Source: Diogma glabrata
Taxonomy: Eukaryota; Arthropoda; Insecta; Diptera; Cylindrotomidae
Direction of reading: 5' to 3'
NCBI GenBank assembly: GCA_963693315.1
Contig: OY856186.1
Span: 288,229,826-288,293,825, forward strand
Length of the DNA: 64,000 bases
Below, in pieces: positions 31,372 to 41,700 of this stretch. The notes beneath the pieces are model-generated. The model worked only from the letters and a program-made list of their open reading frames with translations. It was not told where the DNA came from and searched no databases. The position numbers and the translations under genes are program-made. The stretch's first letter is position 1; every line of letters begins with the position of its first letter.

Positions 31372-31872
31372 ATATATATCAAAATGTTTATTTTATTTTT
31401 TTGTGTTTTATTTTAAAATGCATAACTAAGTAAAAAATCCTATCATACTACAAAATATGACATATGCCAATATTTCATGATAAGATGAAGAAATAATAAC
31501 AAAATAATAAGTGAAAAACAAATTGTGAGAAATTTGCAGAAAACAAAACAAAACTAAATGCCAATAATCCAGCTGATGCAGCGCACCCCGGACGCACCGC
31601 CCACCACTTCAATCGAGGCACAAAGCCCACACATAACTACGTGTTGGTTCGATTCCTCGGAAGAGCTAATGAGCGGTACCGCTACGGAACGCTGCCCAGC
31701 TAAGACTGGAAGTGCTGCCGTTGACTAATTAAAGTTCGTCCGCCAGCACCCTAAGATATCACCTTGGCTAATGACATCTCCTGCCATTGCCAGTGGTATG
31801 TGATATCTCACGCTAACTCATATGTCAATGGCAGGGACTGGAGTACGCAGGGTAGTCAGACCCGTAGATCAA
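31372..31872 (-). promoter_or_regulatory. LINE B 5' leader with probable internal promoter
   Basis: About 500 bases with higher GC content than the surroundings, containing repeated GATATCTCA/GATATCAC words and CCACTGGCAATGGCA. The same leader is kept in the deleted derivative at 36874-37375 with substitutions, so it is a functional part of the family. LINEs of this kind usually carry their promoter inside the element; that function is inferred. Confidence 0.6.
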
Positions 31873-31907
31873 CATTGATCATAATCGATCAAAATCGATC
31901 CCTCCTG

Positions 31908-32074
31908 CGGCGAATTACAACGTCGATATCGGAATCTTTTAATACTCTTTGTAAATGTTCAGTTTTTGAATTACTTATGCCTTCAATGTTCAATTGCAAA
32001 ATACGGACTGAGGGTCCAATATTTTTTTTCTTATGGTGCTGAGAACTACCGTTGTTATTGTGATTTTGGTTCAT
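31908..32074 (-). pseudogene. LINE family D, inverted N-terminal endonuclease segment
   Basis: The minus strand from ATG 32074 encodes MNQNHNNNGSS, then VRILQLNIEGISNSKTEHLQ and DSDIDVV, the first block of an AP-type LINE endonuclease (the LQxN motif). It ends abruptly at about 31908. The endonuclease resumes on the opposite strand at about 32489 with QLTSRG, SYKLISAIY and ATYVKSEI, which is where DIDVV would continue. The segment is therefore the inverted 5' part of the element at 32489-34530. Confidence 0.75.
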
Positions 32075-32462
32075 GTTTATTTTTTTGTATCACAGCCAAG
32101 ATTTCGAAATGAAATATTTGACTACCAAGTTTGAATAGACTATTAGCGTAAACCAGGGTGTGGCGCGAGGAGCTTGTCTATTATCACACCCCCACACTTA
32201 ATAATAAGTATTTTAGCACCTTGGTAAATAATGAAAATATAACTTTTGTTCGTATGTTAAACTGAGTTCATCTTTGGTTTTTTTTAGTTTCTTCCTAAAA
32301 TAATAATAATAAATTAAAAAATAATAAGCGTTTTGATTTTATTCTAATAATAAATAAATAATGAATGAATGCAAAAACTTCACAAGTCAACTTCACGATT
32401 ACAAGTTGTAAACTTTATTCAAATGGAAAACTTAAGACAATTACAACGTCTGCAAGAAACGC
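32075..32462. other. Probable inverted 5' UTR of LINE D and AT-rich sequence
   Basis: Upstream of the inverted ATG 32074 on the minus strand this would be LINE D 5' UTR. I cannot place its outer end. Confidence 0.35.
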
Positions 32463-32504
32463 GTAAGTTGCGCTTCATCTGCTGCTTGATGAAGCGCAAC
32501 TTAC
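32463..32504. repeat. Perfect 16-bp hairpin at the LINE D inversion junction
   Basis: GTAAGTTGCGCTTCAT (32463-32478) and ATGAAGCGCAACTTAC (32489-32504) are exact inverse copies around a 10-base loop. The right arm is sense coding sequence for EAQLT of the endonuclease, so the left arm is a duplicated antisense copy. Confidence 0.9.
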
Positions 32505-34530
32505 CTCTAGAGGAAACATTGTTAGTTACAAATTAATTAGTGCTATTTACCATCAAGCATATGGATCTGCCACGTATGTAAAGTCAGAAATCATGAACTG
32601 CACCCATGTACTTACACAGACGGACAACGATATTCATCTGATTGTTGTTGATATATCGGACATGAAGATTGTAAACGTATACAAGCCTCCTAATACAGGA
32701 TGGCCAGCTGTTACTCTACCATTATTTCACCACCCAGCAATATATACTGGTGACTTCAATCACACCCATTGGTCCTACTCAAACAACAATCCCAATGGTA
32801 TACAACTGACTGAATTAGAGGATGGTAACATGTTCCTGGTATATGATGCGAAAGACATGAAAACCTTTAGATCTGCTAGATGGCGACGTTATTACAATCC
32901 CCAACTCTGTTTTTCCATAACAAACGAACAACGTAACCCTATTCCAATATCTAGGGCTGTCTTACAAGGTTTTCCACGCTCTCAACATCGTCCAGTAATT
33001 CTTGAGGTAGGAATCCAAATCCCACTCGTTAACTCTACTCCTCAACCTAGATGGAATTTTAACAAAGCTGATTGGGATAAATATAGGTCGGAGTTGGATG
33101 CAGTGATTCGCTGGATACCACCCATTCCTAAACATTAAATTATCGTTGGAGCCATCATCTCAACTGCAAAGAAATGCATCCCAAGAGGCTTCCGTGAAGA
33201 ATACATTCCTGGCTGGAGTAGAGGGAGCGATAAATTATATGAGGAGTACCTTAGTAGTGGTGAGGCAGACGTGGCTGATGACTTAATTTACTCACTAGAC
33301 GCCGCGGGGAAGCAAAAGTGGATTAGCGCTGTTGAAAACATTGATTTTTCCCATTCAAGCAGGGAAGCTTGGAGTCTACTTCGGAAACTGGGTGGCTCAA
33401 ACTATCACTCGTGCTACCAATGAAATAAATCCAGAGGACAATGCAAATCATATCGTAAACATGTCTCGTTCTTCTATTAATTGCCTGCATAAAAGAACAA
33501 TTAAACGTAAATTAAGAGAAATGAAGCGCAATTGCTCGTTTCCATCGAAGTATGCGAACTCTTTTAGTAGCGAAGAACTAGATTCAGCTCTGTCCCAAAC
33601 AAAAAACGGAAAAGCAGCGGGCTACGATGGCATATTTCCAGAATTTCTTAGAAATGCGGGAAAAAATGTAAAACAATGGCTAACTAGATTTTTCTCGATT
33701 ATCCTAGAAACCGGCAATCTACCAAAACACTTTAAGACTACGAAAGTGATAGCGATACAATTAAACCAGGTAAACCATCCAATGAACCAGGAGCTATCGC
33801 CCATTCGCACTTTTGAGCACCTGCTACAAATTGCTAGAACGGCTCATATACAACCGTATCGCACCGATATTGAATGACCAGATCCCAGTCGAACAAGCTG
33901 GTTTCCGTCCCAATCGCAGTTGCACTGACCAACTGCTCGCTTTAACATCCTTCATCGAAGATGGGTATCAAAAACAATTAAGAACAGGTGCAGTATTCAT
34001 CGATCTCACTGCAGCATATATGACACAGTCTGGCGAATTGGGATTATATATAAGCTGTTTAATGCAATACCTTGTAACACCATCTCACGTTTAATTAAGA
34101 ACATGCTGAGTAATCGTGTATTCAAAGTTCATCTAAATAAATCCTGTAGTAGGTCCAAAAGTTTTTGGCACGAAAAGAAGGCTGAACTGTGTTTCTCTAG
34201 CTCAAAAAGGAGTCAATGCTTAATAATGGTTTGCCACAGGGTTCCGTCCTGGCACCATTACTTTTTAATTTGTACATCCATGACATTCCTGACACATCAA
34301 AAAAATTTGGGTACGCTAATGATTGGACCCTGGCCACTCAAAACAAAGACATGGGTTTCTTGGAAGATTTCTCTCAACTGACCTGGCGATAATGAATGAC
34401 TATTTTCGAACGTGGAGCTTATTTCCTAATCTAAGTAAAACCGACAGTTCTTGTTTCCACTTAAATAACAAACTGGCAAAACACGAACTATCAGTGTTAA
34501 AGGTTCTAGGTTTAACGTTCTAGGTTTAAC
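32489..34530 (+). pseudogene. LINE family D: endonuclease and RT, broken, truncated at 3' end
   Basis: The plus strand gives an AP-type endonuclease: ATYVKSEI, VDISDMKIVNVYKPPN, IYTGDFNHTHWSY, FLVYDAKDMKTFRSARW and the catalytic SQHRPVIL, followed by PRWNFNKADWDKY. RT follows with KNGKAAGYDGIFPEFL, QAGFRPNRSCTDQL, AVFIDLTAAY (first Asp), GLPQGSVLAPLLF and GYANDWTLA, where YADD would be expected, so one catalytic Asp is Asn. Frames shift near 33140, 33765, 34030 and 34180-34300, and the sequence ends in VLKVLGLTF at 34523 without the C-terminus. It is a dead Jockey-like LINE distinct from families A and B. Confidence 0.85.
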
Positions 34531-34570
34531 GTCCTAAAGAGCCGTTTATTTTGAAAGTGGTTTAAGTATC

Positions 34571-34645
34571 ACCGTTCTTGCTAAGTTGGTAAAGCTCTAG
34601 CCTTGTAACTGAAGGGCGCCGAATTCGTTTCCCGACGGAGAGGCC
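34571..34645 (+). tRNA. tRNA-Thr(UGU)-like pseudogene or SINE head
   Basis: TTGCTAAGTTGGTAAAGC fits box A and the D arm, CCTTGTAACTGA resembles a tRNA-Thr anticodon loop with TGT, and GAATTCGTTTCCC fits box B with one change. Stem pairing is imperfect and the acceptor ends do not match, so this is not a working tRNA. It lies 40 bases after the end of LINE D and could be a SINE head. Confidence 0.4.
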
Positions 34646-36157
34646 ACTATTCCTACACATAATTCAGAATGTGTATTAGCAAACCCAATTAATCAATCAT
34701 TCTGAATGTATAGTAAAAGAAAATGGTGAAATTCTATTCTAATCTGGGAATATTCAAAGCTTTTGAGTCAAGTATGGGATTCCATGCTAAACATTTTGAT
34801 CCATAAATCATAAGAGTGAATGTAACAAAACATGGTGTCCAATTAATGATACTTTTTACTATTCTTAGAATTCTCGATCGATCTGGTTTCGAACCAATAA
34901 GAAAATTTTTTTAAACTTAAAAAAGATTATCATTTTCATCGGCGCTTATAAACCAAAATTAGTCTACTGTTCTAGCGAATTATAAGAAAACAAAAAATTT
35001 ACACAAACATGTATTTTTAGATTCAGGTTTTTAGTCAACTAATTTCTATAGTGATCACTATTGTCGTTGTACTCTAGCCATGGTGGTATTGAATGACAAA
35101 CTTGTATCTGCAAGAAGAAGATGACCCATCTTCACTTGTATCTATTGACACATTATATACACATTATATATTAATTCAATGAATAAGTTGTGATATAACA
35201 TCACTCCGATGGAAAGTTCTCCCATCATAAATAATAAGACTGATTTTAACAAAACATGGTGTGCAATTTATAAAATTTTTTGCTATCTATCATTGGCGTT
35301 ACTAAGAATTTATTCCAGGGGGCCTGGACCAATAATATTGCTGAGATAAATAATGAAAATTTCCCGTATTTATTTATTTGTTTAAATACATAACATGTGT
35401 TGTAATTTCAGGGTAAATTTTCAAATTTAACGTCATTTATATTTTTTACTAGAGTGCAATATATTATTTATTTATTAAGTTATTTAAACATATATTTGGA
35501 TAAAAAATAAATCTTTAAATTATAAAAAAAATAAAAGAAAAATTGTTACTTTTTAAATTCACCATGTTTGACAAACTAAAATTGAAAAAAATGTAACATT
35601 TTTTTATCAGTGGGGTTAACCCGTTCGAGCACAATTTAACTTTAACTTTTCTCTAAATTTCGAGCCACCCTGTGTCAAAACTAGTGAAAAAATTAAAAAG
35701 TCCAAAAACATCAATTCTTCATTGTTCAAAGTGATTACATATTCCACCAACCATTTATTGCAGTACTTTGCAAAATTCTCTTCATTTGTAGCCATACAAA
35801 ATTAGTATAACGCCATCAAACTTCGAATCACGTCGTTAATTTGCCAGTGGCCATGCAAACAAACTTGAAATTGCAATTTTTTTTGGCGTTAATGTGTAGT
35901 TTTAAGTTTTATGAAGAAATCAGACCGTGTTTTTTTTAAACATCTGACACATCATATTGTTGGGAAGAAAACGTTTTCTTTTTAAACTTACCTAACATGC
36001 TGCCAATATGAATAATATAAACGAACATTTTATACATACACTTTTGGCAACATTTCTGGCAGTTCATTCTATATTCTATATTCTAAAAGAAATGAAAAAC
36101 TTTTATAAGATTGGAATTTTCATATTAATTTGAAACGAAGATATGTCATGGAACTGT
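34646..36157. other. Gene-free AT-rich stretch with a short dispersed repeat
   Basis: A word set near 34826, near 35240 and (inverted) near 40505 shares AACAAAACATGGTGT and CAATT. The 35.2-kb copy and the 40.5-kb copy also share AAGTTGTGATATAACATCAC. No coding region is seen. Confidence 0.4.
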
Positions 36158-36660
36158 AATAGTACATTATGATGCAATGACGTAAAGCTAAAGATTTTGG
36201 ATGAATGTGGAGGTGGCAAATCGAGGCATTAGCCGAGATTTGCCCCCACATTGAGTTCAAAATAGCTTACGTCCGTGCGTCATATACTATTTTTTATTCG
36301 CCGCAAGCAAAATATTTTAAAAAAAATGTTTATTCTAAATCAAAAATACAAATTTGCATAAATTTTGAAATAAAAATATGTTGAAAAAGTAACCTTTGAC
36401 TAAATATTTGTTATTTTTTTCAAAATAACTATGACAACAAACAATAACAAATATTTTAATTGGATAATGATATTTTGAATTAAATGGGTGCTTTTATAAA
36501 CATTTCGATTTTTTATAGAATTTAAACAAATACAAATGTTTTTGCTTTTTTGGACGTAACTATGACAACAAAATATATGGTTAAAAAGTGACACTTTAAG
36601 GTCGCAAATCACAGTATTAAAGTAACACTTTAATATATAGGCAAATAAAAAAGTTTTTTG
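36158..36660. repeat. Hairpin-headed interspersed repeat, copy 2
   Basis: Same architecture as 19012-19500: the head AATAGTACATTATGATG, an imperfect hairpin, then TTTTTTATTCGCCGCAAGC and a ~350-base body ending GTAACACTTTAATAT. The loop is longer here (GGCAAATCGAGGCATTAGCC...). Confidence 0.75.
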
Positions 36661-36873
36661 AACGAGTATACCGTAAAATGCAATTTTACGATTAAAAAAT
36701 CGGGTGTAAAGCAGGCTATTTTTTCCAAATGAAATAACAATGCGTAAAATTACTAGATTACACCCTAAAGCGTAACTGTTTCAGAAAAGACACTCAAAAC
36801 TAAAAAAAAATATATAGTCCGCATGGAGGGGAGGGATCAGTTTTTATTGTTTTGTAAATCATTTTTTTATTTT
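36661..36873. other. Nothing recognised
   Basis: AT-rich spacer between the interspersed repeat and the LINE B derivative. Confidence 0.3.
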
Positions 36874-37504
36874 TGATCTACGGGTGTGACAATCCCGCGT
36901 ACTCCAGTACCTGCTATTGACATACGAGTTAACGTGAGATATCACATACCACTGGCAATGGCAGTGAGATATCACCAGCCAAGGTGACATCTTAGGGGTG
37001 GTGGCGGATGAACTGTATTCAGTCAACGATAGCACCCTCAATCTTAGCTTTGAAATAATCCTTGATGATGAGACGCTATTGCTTCTTCGAAGAACCGAGC
37101 CTTCATATAACTATGTGTGACTTTAATCATAGAAAAAGACAGTGGGTCACAGGATCAAGGAATATGCAACCGGCTGGATTATTGGCAACTACATTTTTGT
37201 TTTGTTTCAGCAAATTTTTGTAAAAATTTGCTATTTACTTTTTAATTTACTTTCAGTTTCTCTATTCTATCATAAAATATTGGCCTATATCATATTTTAT
37301 CAGTGATAGGATTTTTTTGTTTAGTTATCCATTCTTTAACAAAAAATATAAAAAAACAAAAAAAGAAAGATTTACGTCCATCAACACCTTTGAACGTATG
37401 TTGTTGTGGGACCTTGGTCTTAAAAGGTTTTTATGTGTTATTGTGACACATATTGTAATTCCTACTAAACAACACATTTTATCATTTTATTAAAAAAAAA
37501 AAAA
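36874..37504 (+). mobile_element. LINE B-derived non-autonomous element (leader plus 3' end only)
   Basis: It starts at TGATCTACGGG exactly like the complete LINE B, follows its 5' leader for about 500 bases (CGTACTCCAGT, GATATCACATACCACTGGCA, GGTGACATCTTAG), then switches near 37385 to the last codons and 3' UTR (TGTTGTGGGACC, CTTAAAAGGT, TTATGTGTTATTGTGACACA) and ends in poly-A. The whole 1007-codon EN-RT frame is absent. The two retained parts are those needed for transcription and for recognition by the RT, so it could have moved using the protein of a complete copy. Confidence 0.82.
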
Positions 37505-37911
37505 TATTATACCTATTTCCAAAAAAACCATACATACATATTTATAGACATATGTTTTGTGAAATTATATTTTGAGAAAACTGTTTAATCTAAGCATTTT
37601 TTGGTTTGTTCGTAATTTAATTAAAATTAAATAAATTGGTTGCTAAGGAAATTTAGAAAAGAATAAACAGAAAATTTCTTGAATTTAACGATTTTCAAAA
37701 AAAATATTTTACAAAACATACGTGTGATCAAATACAACTTGAAAACAAAATGTTTTAAATAAATTGATATAGAAATTAAAAAAAGAATTGGTTGCTTTGC
37801 TATAGAAACTTAAGAAAATAAATATCAAACGAAAAACAACTTAGATTTAACAATTTTCTCAAAAAATATTTTATTGTTTTGTGTAAATACTAAATATATG
37901 TATTTTTATTT
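37505..37911. other. Nothing recognised
   Basis: AT-rich sequence; no frame or repeat assigned. Confidence 0.3.
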
Positions 37912-38148
37912 ATGCAAATAATACAGAATCTTACTCGTACAAAAAATCTTGTATATAATTTGGGCATAAAGTATCCTTTTTGCTTTCGAGTGTTTGTTGA
38001 AGTCAATGAGGTCTTTGGAAAAATGATATATTGTGCCCAGTGGGCCACTTTTGGTAAGCAGAACTGGCGCTGTGGGATGAACCAAACGTTATGTTACGGC
38101 GCCAAAATTAATGACTCATACAGATACCATGAAAGGTGTTGCTTGCTT

Positions 38149-38179
<31 letters not shown>

Positions 38180-38181
38180 AA
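37912..38181 (+). CDS. Hypothetical small protein or remnant, 89 codons
   Basis: The frame encodes a Cys-rich, aromatic-rich peptide (WATFGKQNWRCGMNQTLCYG, RYHERCC) whose composition looks more coding-like than its surroundings. I do not recognise it. It lies just before a pair of direct repeats. It could be an exon or a decayed transposon frame. Confidence 0.2.
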
Positions 38182-38208
38182 TCCGCTAAGGAGTGTGTAA
38201 CAACTTAT

Positions 38209-38680
38209 GTATGGGAACATCCAGAAGGGAAGCAGATAGAGGATAGGTATATTTAGAAGAAATGTTTGTATTGAAAAATTAAATGGACCTACTCATACAT
38301 TTGACCCCTCTAAAGGTCATCACGGTGGAGCTATGAATTATTTTTTAAAATTTTTATTTATATTTTGAGTTTTTTGTATGGGAACCCCCCTAAGGGTTGA
38401 AGATGGGGTGTTAATGATTTCGGGTGAAATTTTACGATTAAAAAAATATTAGGACCTTGTCATACATCTAGGAATCACTTTGGGCCAGTTACAGCCAATT
38501 TATGCAAAAAAGTTTATTTTTCCACTTATGTATGGGAACGTCCAGAAGGGAGGCAGATAGAGGATAGGTATATTTAGAAGAAATATTTGTATTGAAAAAT
38601 TAAATGGACCTACTCATACATTTGACCCCTCTAAAGGTCATCACGGTGGAGCTATGAATAATTTTTTTAAATTCTTATTC
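38209..38680. repeat. Direct repeat of ~150 bp, 317-bp period
   Basis: TATGTATGGGAACATCCAGA and the ~150 bases after it recur at about 38526 with only a few differences, including TTGACCCCTCTAAAGGTCAT and CACGGTGGAGCTATGAAT. The spacer also holds a GTATGGGAAC word, suggesting unequal duplication in an older repeat. Confidence 0.85.
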
Positions 38681-38854
38681 TGTTAACGCAACGCAACAAG
38701 AGCAACAATTTCACTCTCAAGCAAAAAAGACCTACTTTATGCTTTTAATACATAAATAGCTATTTCATAATTGTCGATATAATCTAGTTTGATTTGATTT
38801 ATTTCTAATATGTACTTTAATGGTAGATGGTTTTTTCTATCGGAGTGATCATAC

Positions 38855-40290
38855 ATAGTGCAGTAAAAATAAATTATCACCTGGGCAAAACTGCAACACA
38901 AATGATTCTTTTTATATTATACTGTGTGAAGTTTCTTTTTTAACAAATTCAAAATTCCCATTAATACCGGTCCAGGAAATCAGTGAAAAGCCAAGATGGC
39001 AGCTGAATTTTTTTTTATTTCCAAAATTTATAACTTTGTATATTTTATAATGTATAACTTGGGGAAAATGTTTAAAACAAAGATAAAGGTATAAAAAAAT
39101 AACCACTGACTTTACTTAATTTTTTATTAAAATGGTGGCCATTTAAATAATTAGGCATTTAGTTTTCAAATATTTAAAGGTCACCATTTTGGAAAAATAA
39201 TGTGCACACAATATAGGTCTTATTATGTACTAAAGCATGCCATTTACTTTGCAAAACATTGTAACTGGTGCCACAGCAGCTGAACAAGTGAATGTTGATA
39301 CATTTAAAACCATTGGTATGGACATTGTGGACAAGATGCAGGGGCAGGCGGTGTTTTCGTATAAAATGAAGAGAAATGACAATGCAAAAATAATTTCTTC
39401 TGTATCATTCATTTAGTTCAAGAACGAGGAGGCCACTATTGACCTAGCTCTGTACATTAAATAGATTTTGAAGACAAAATGTTTCGGTCAGCCACAGAAC
39501 CTTCCCCCAACAGAATCAGCTGTCAAGTACTATAGCCGCCGCCGTGCATATTTGCAAATTTGTATATGGAAATAAATGCAAGAAGGCTTGAACCGAACAG
39601 ACTGGGCATGGAGTTTACATGATAATATGTACATATATAACGAAAACAATGGATTTATCACCAGCACCTGAAAGTATATTACACATCGTCAGATGTAACT
39701 GCAAAACCGGCTGTGGTGCCATGAAGTGTAGTTGCCGAAAGAATGGTTTGGAATGTACCAGTTCATGCGGTCAGTGTCAAGAAACAAATAGTGAAAATAG
39801 TCAGTAGCGAATAGAAGATGAAGTAATGGAAAGTACAGTTGAAGATTATGATGAATTGTGAAAAAACAGCCAAATTATTTTAATTTTTCAATAATGGAAA
39901 ATAACCCTTATTTTGAAATAATGGTTTATTGTTCTTGTAAGACTAATGTGTAATAAAGTTTTCTCTAATGTTTAATAGGCAATTTGGGAGGTTCAATACC
40001 TATCTTACCTATTCAATACCCATTTTATACTTTTATCTTTGTATTTTAAACATTTTTACCAGGTAACACCTTATAAATACAAAGTTGCACAGTTATAAAC
40101 TTTGTAATGAAAAATACTAAATTCAGCCGTCATTTTAAAAGGATTTTGCCTGATTTCCTGGGGCGGGACGAATGGGGATTTTGAATATGTTAAAATAGAC
40201 ACGTTTCACAATAGAATGCATAAAAGGGTCATTTGTGTTGCAATTTTGCCCAGGCCAAGAGAACTTTTCACACCATATTGACTGCACTAT
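38855..40290. mobile_element. Element with ~250-bp terminal inverted repeats carrying a Cys-rich gene
   Basis: The left arm (from about 38855) and the inverted right arm (to about 40290) share ATAGTGCAGT, CTGGGCAAAA, TGCAACACAAATGA, a CCAGGAAATCAG word, GGCTGAATTT/AGCTGAATTT, and AAAGATAAA. The arms enclose the decayed coding region at 39232-39807. I do not know the superfamily; the target duplication is unclear. Confidence 0.7.
39232..39807 (+). pseudogene. Cys-rich (CRC/tesmin-like) protein of a repetitive insect family, broken
   Basis: Frames in order give QNIVTGATAAEQVNVDTF, DIVDKMQGQAVFSYKMKR, then after stops QPQNLPPTESAVKYYSRR, LNRTDWAWSLHDN, and SILHIVRCNCKTGCGAMKC followed by SCRKNGLECTSSCGQCQ. 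The closing cysteine array has CxCxxxC and CxxxCGxC spacing like CRC/CXC zinc-binding domains. I recall similar proteins as very repetitive uncharacterised genes in insect genomes. Stops at 39414 and in the two short frames that follow (near 39462 and 39577) break the gene. It lies inside a long-TIR element, so it is probably the element's own gene. Function is unknown. Confidence 0.6.
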
Positions 40291-40630
40291 AATATCACAA
40301 CCACACATTCTCTTTTGAAATAATTGTAAGAGTGATTTATTCAGTAAAGAAATTTACAATTTCAGTTTCTTAAACAGACATATGCTTTATGTTTTAGGCC
40401 CTATGGGGAGCTAAAATCCATCTAGGAATCCGCAGTTTCGGCCAAGGACCATCACAACAATTTCGACGCAAGGCGTCGCTACAACAACAACAACATAAAT
40501 TGCACACCATATTTTGTTAGATTCAGTTTTATTATTCATGATCTTTCCATCGAAGTGATGTTATATCACAACTTATCCATTGAATTAAATGATGATTTAG
40601 TTCATAAAAAAATCCATTTTCCAAAACAAA
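40291..40630. other. Gene-free flank with short dispersed repeat
   Basis: Contains the inverted copy of the AACATGGTGTGCAATTTAT repeat seen near 35.25 kb and a CAACAACAACAACA simple run near 40485. No gene is seen. Confidence 0.35.
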
Positions 40631-40959
40631 AATATGGAGGGGCTGAAATCTCACAGCTCTGAGATATCAAGACTTCGGTAAACTTTTATGAGGTAAACTT
40701 TTATGACTTCGATAAAAAACTTTCATGAGGACATGGTTTTTAGTTTTGGGCAGCGATGTATATCAAACATAACTCTTTGTTAAAGTACAAGTATTTTTTT
40801 TAATCTCTGTTTAGAAATTTATTACAAAACTAACACGAAACATCAATACGATGCCGGAAAATTATAACAGATCATAAATTAACATAATTTAGTGAAAAGA
40901 TGATACACTCAGCAAACTACTCATAAACCTCTCCATTTAGCGTTTCGAGAAAATATTAC

Positions 40960-41290
40960 AAAATCACAAATTCATATTTTTTTCAAAATTCCAAAAATAT
41001 TGTAAAAATTATAATAAAATCAAACTTTTCCAAAATTCTAAAAATATTGCAAAAATTATTACAAAATCAAATATTGAAACTTTTTTCAAAATTCCAAAAA
41101 TTATAATAAAATCAAAAATTAAAAATTTTTCATAATTCCAAAAATATTCCAACAATTCTTGCAAAATCAAAATTTAAAACTTTTTCCAAAATTCTAAAAA
41201 TATTGCAAAAATTATTACAAAATCAAAAATACAAACTTTTTTCAAAATTCCAAAAATATTTCAAAAACTATAACAAATTCAAAAATGTCT
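40960..41290. repeat. Tandem repeats of ~60 bp, left foldback arm
   Basis: About five degenerate units with the pattern AAAATTCCAAAAATATT, GCAAAAATTATTACAAAATC and AAAACTTTTT. Confidence 0.8.
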
Positions 41291-41349
41291 ATGTCCAATT
41301 TCATTTTCAATTACATTTACGTCATAAAAACAGCTACATTTTTTTTCCC

Positions 41350-41700
41350 AAAAAATTGGCTAAAAAAATCAATGAAATCATTTTTTGACACGCTTGACAT
41401 TATTTTTTTGACAAACTTATAATGCCATAATTCTCTATAATAATAATATATTTTCATGTTATACATATTATTAATTTTATTTTTTTCCAAAAAATTGGGT
41501 AAAAAATAAATAAAAATCTTTCTTTTGACACACTTGACAACATTTTTTTGTCAAACTTATAATGCCATAGTTCTCAATAATAATAATAAAATTTTATTTC
41601 AAACAAAATTTTAATTTAATTTTTTTCCAAAAAATTGGGTAAAAAAATAAATAAAAATCTTTCTTTTGACACACTTGACAACATTTTTTTGACAAACTTA
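41350..41700. repeat. Tandem repeats of ~130 bp, left foldback arm
   Basis: About three units carry CCAAAAAATTGG, GACACACTTGACA, TTTTTTGACAAACTTA and AATGCCATAATTCTC. Inverse copies occur in the right arm near 47340-48110. Confidence 0.8.

Larger units (their letters stand above)
28271..31872 (-). mobile_element. Jockey-like LINE family B, structurally complete copy
   Basis: On the minus strand: a ~500-base 5' leader (31872-31372), one EN-RT open reading frame (31371-28348), a short 3' UTR, and a poly-A tail (T-run near 28271-28287). The 5' boundary at the word TGATCTACGGG is supported by the deleted derivative at 36874, which starts at the same base. No separate ORF1 (Gag-like) gene is present between the 5' end and the EN-RT frame. 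This is the only LINE in the window with an unbroken protein. Target-site duplications are not clear. Confidence 0.9.

Noticed and set aside
28271..31872. Target-site duplication around the complete LINE B
   Set aside because: ATCAAACA on the left and ATCAACA on the right are similar but not identical and lie in low-complexity sequence, so I make no claim.
40960..41290. Regularly spaced repeats that could suggest a CRISPR array
   Set aside because: The units are contiguous, degenerate and AT-rich with no unique spacers. The setting is eukaryotic and the same units occur inverted in the other foldback arm.
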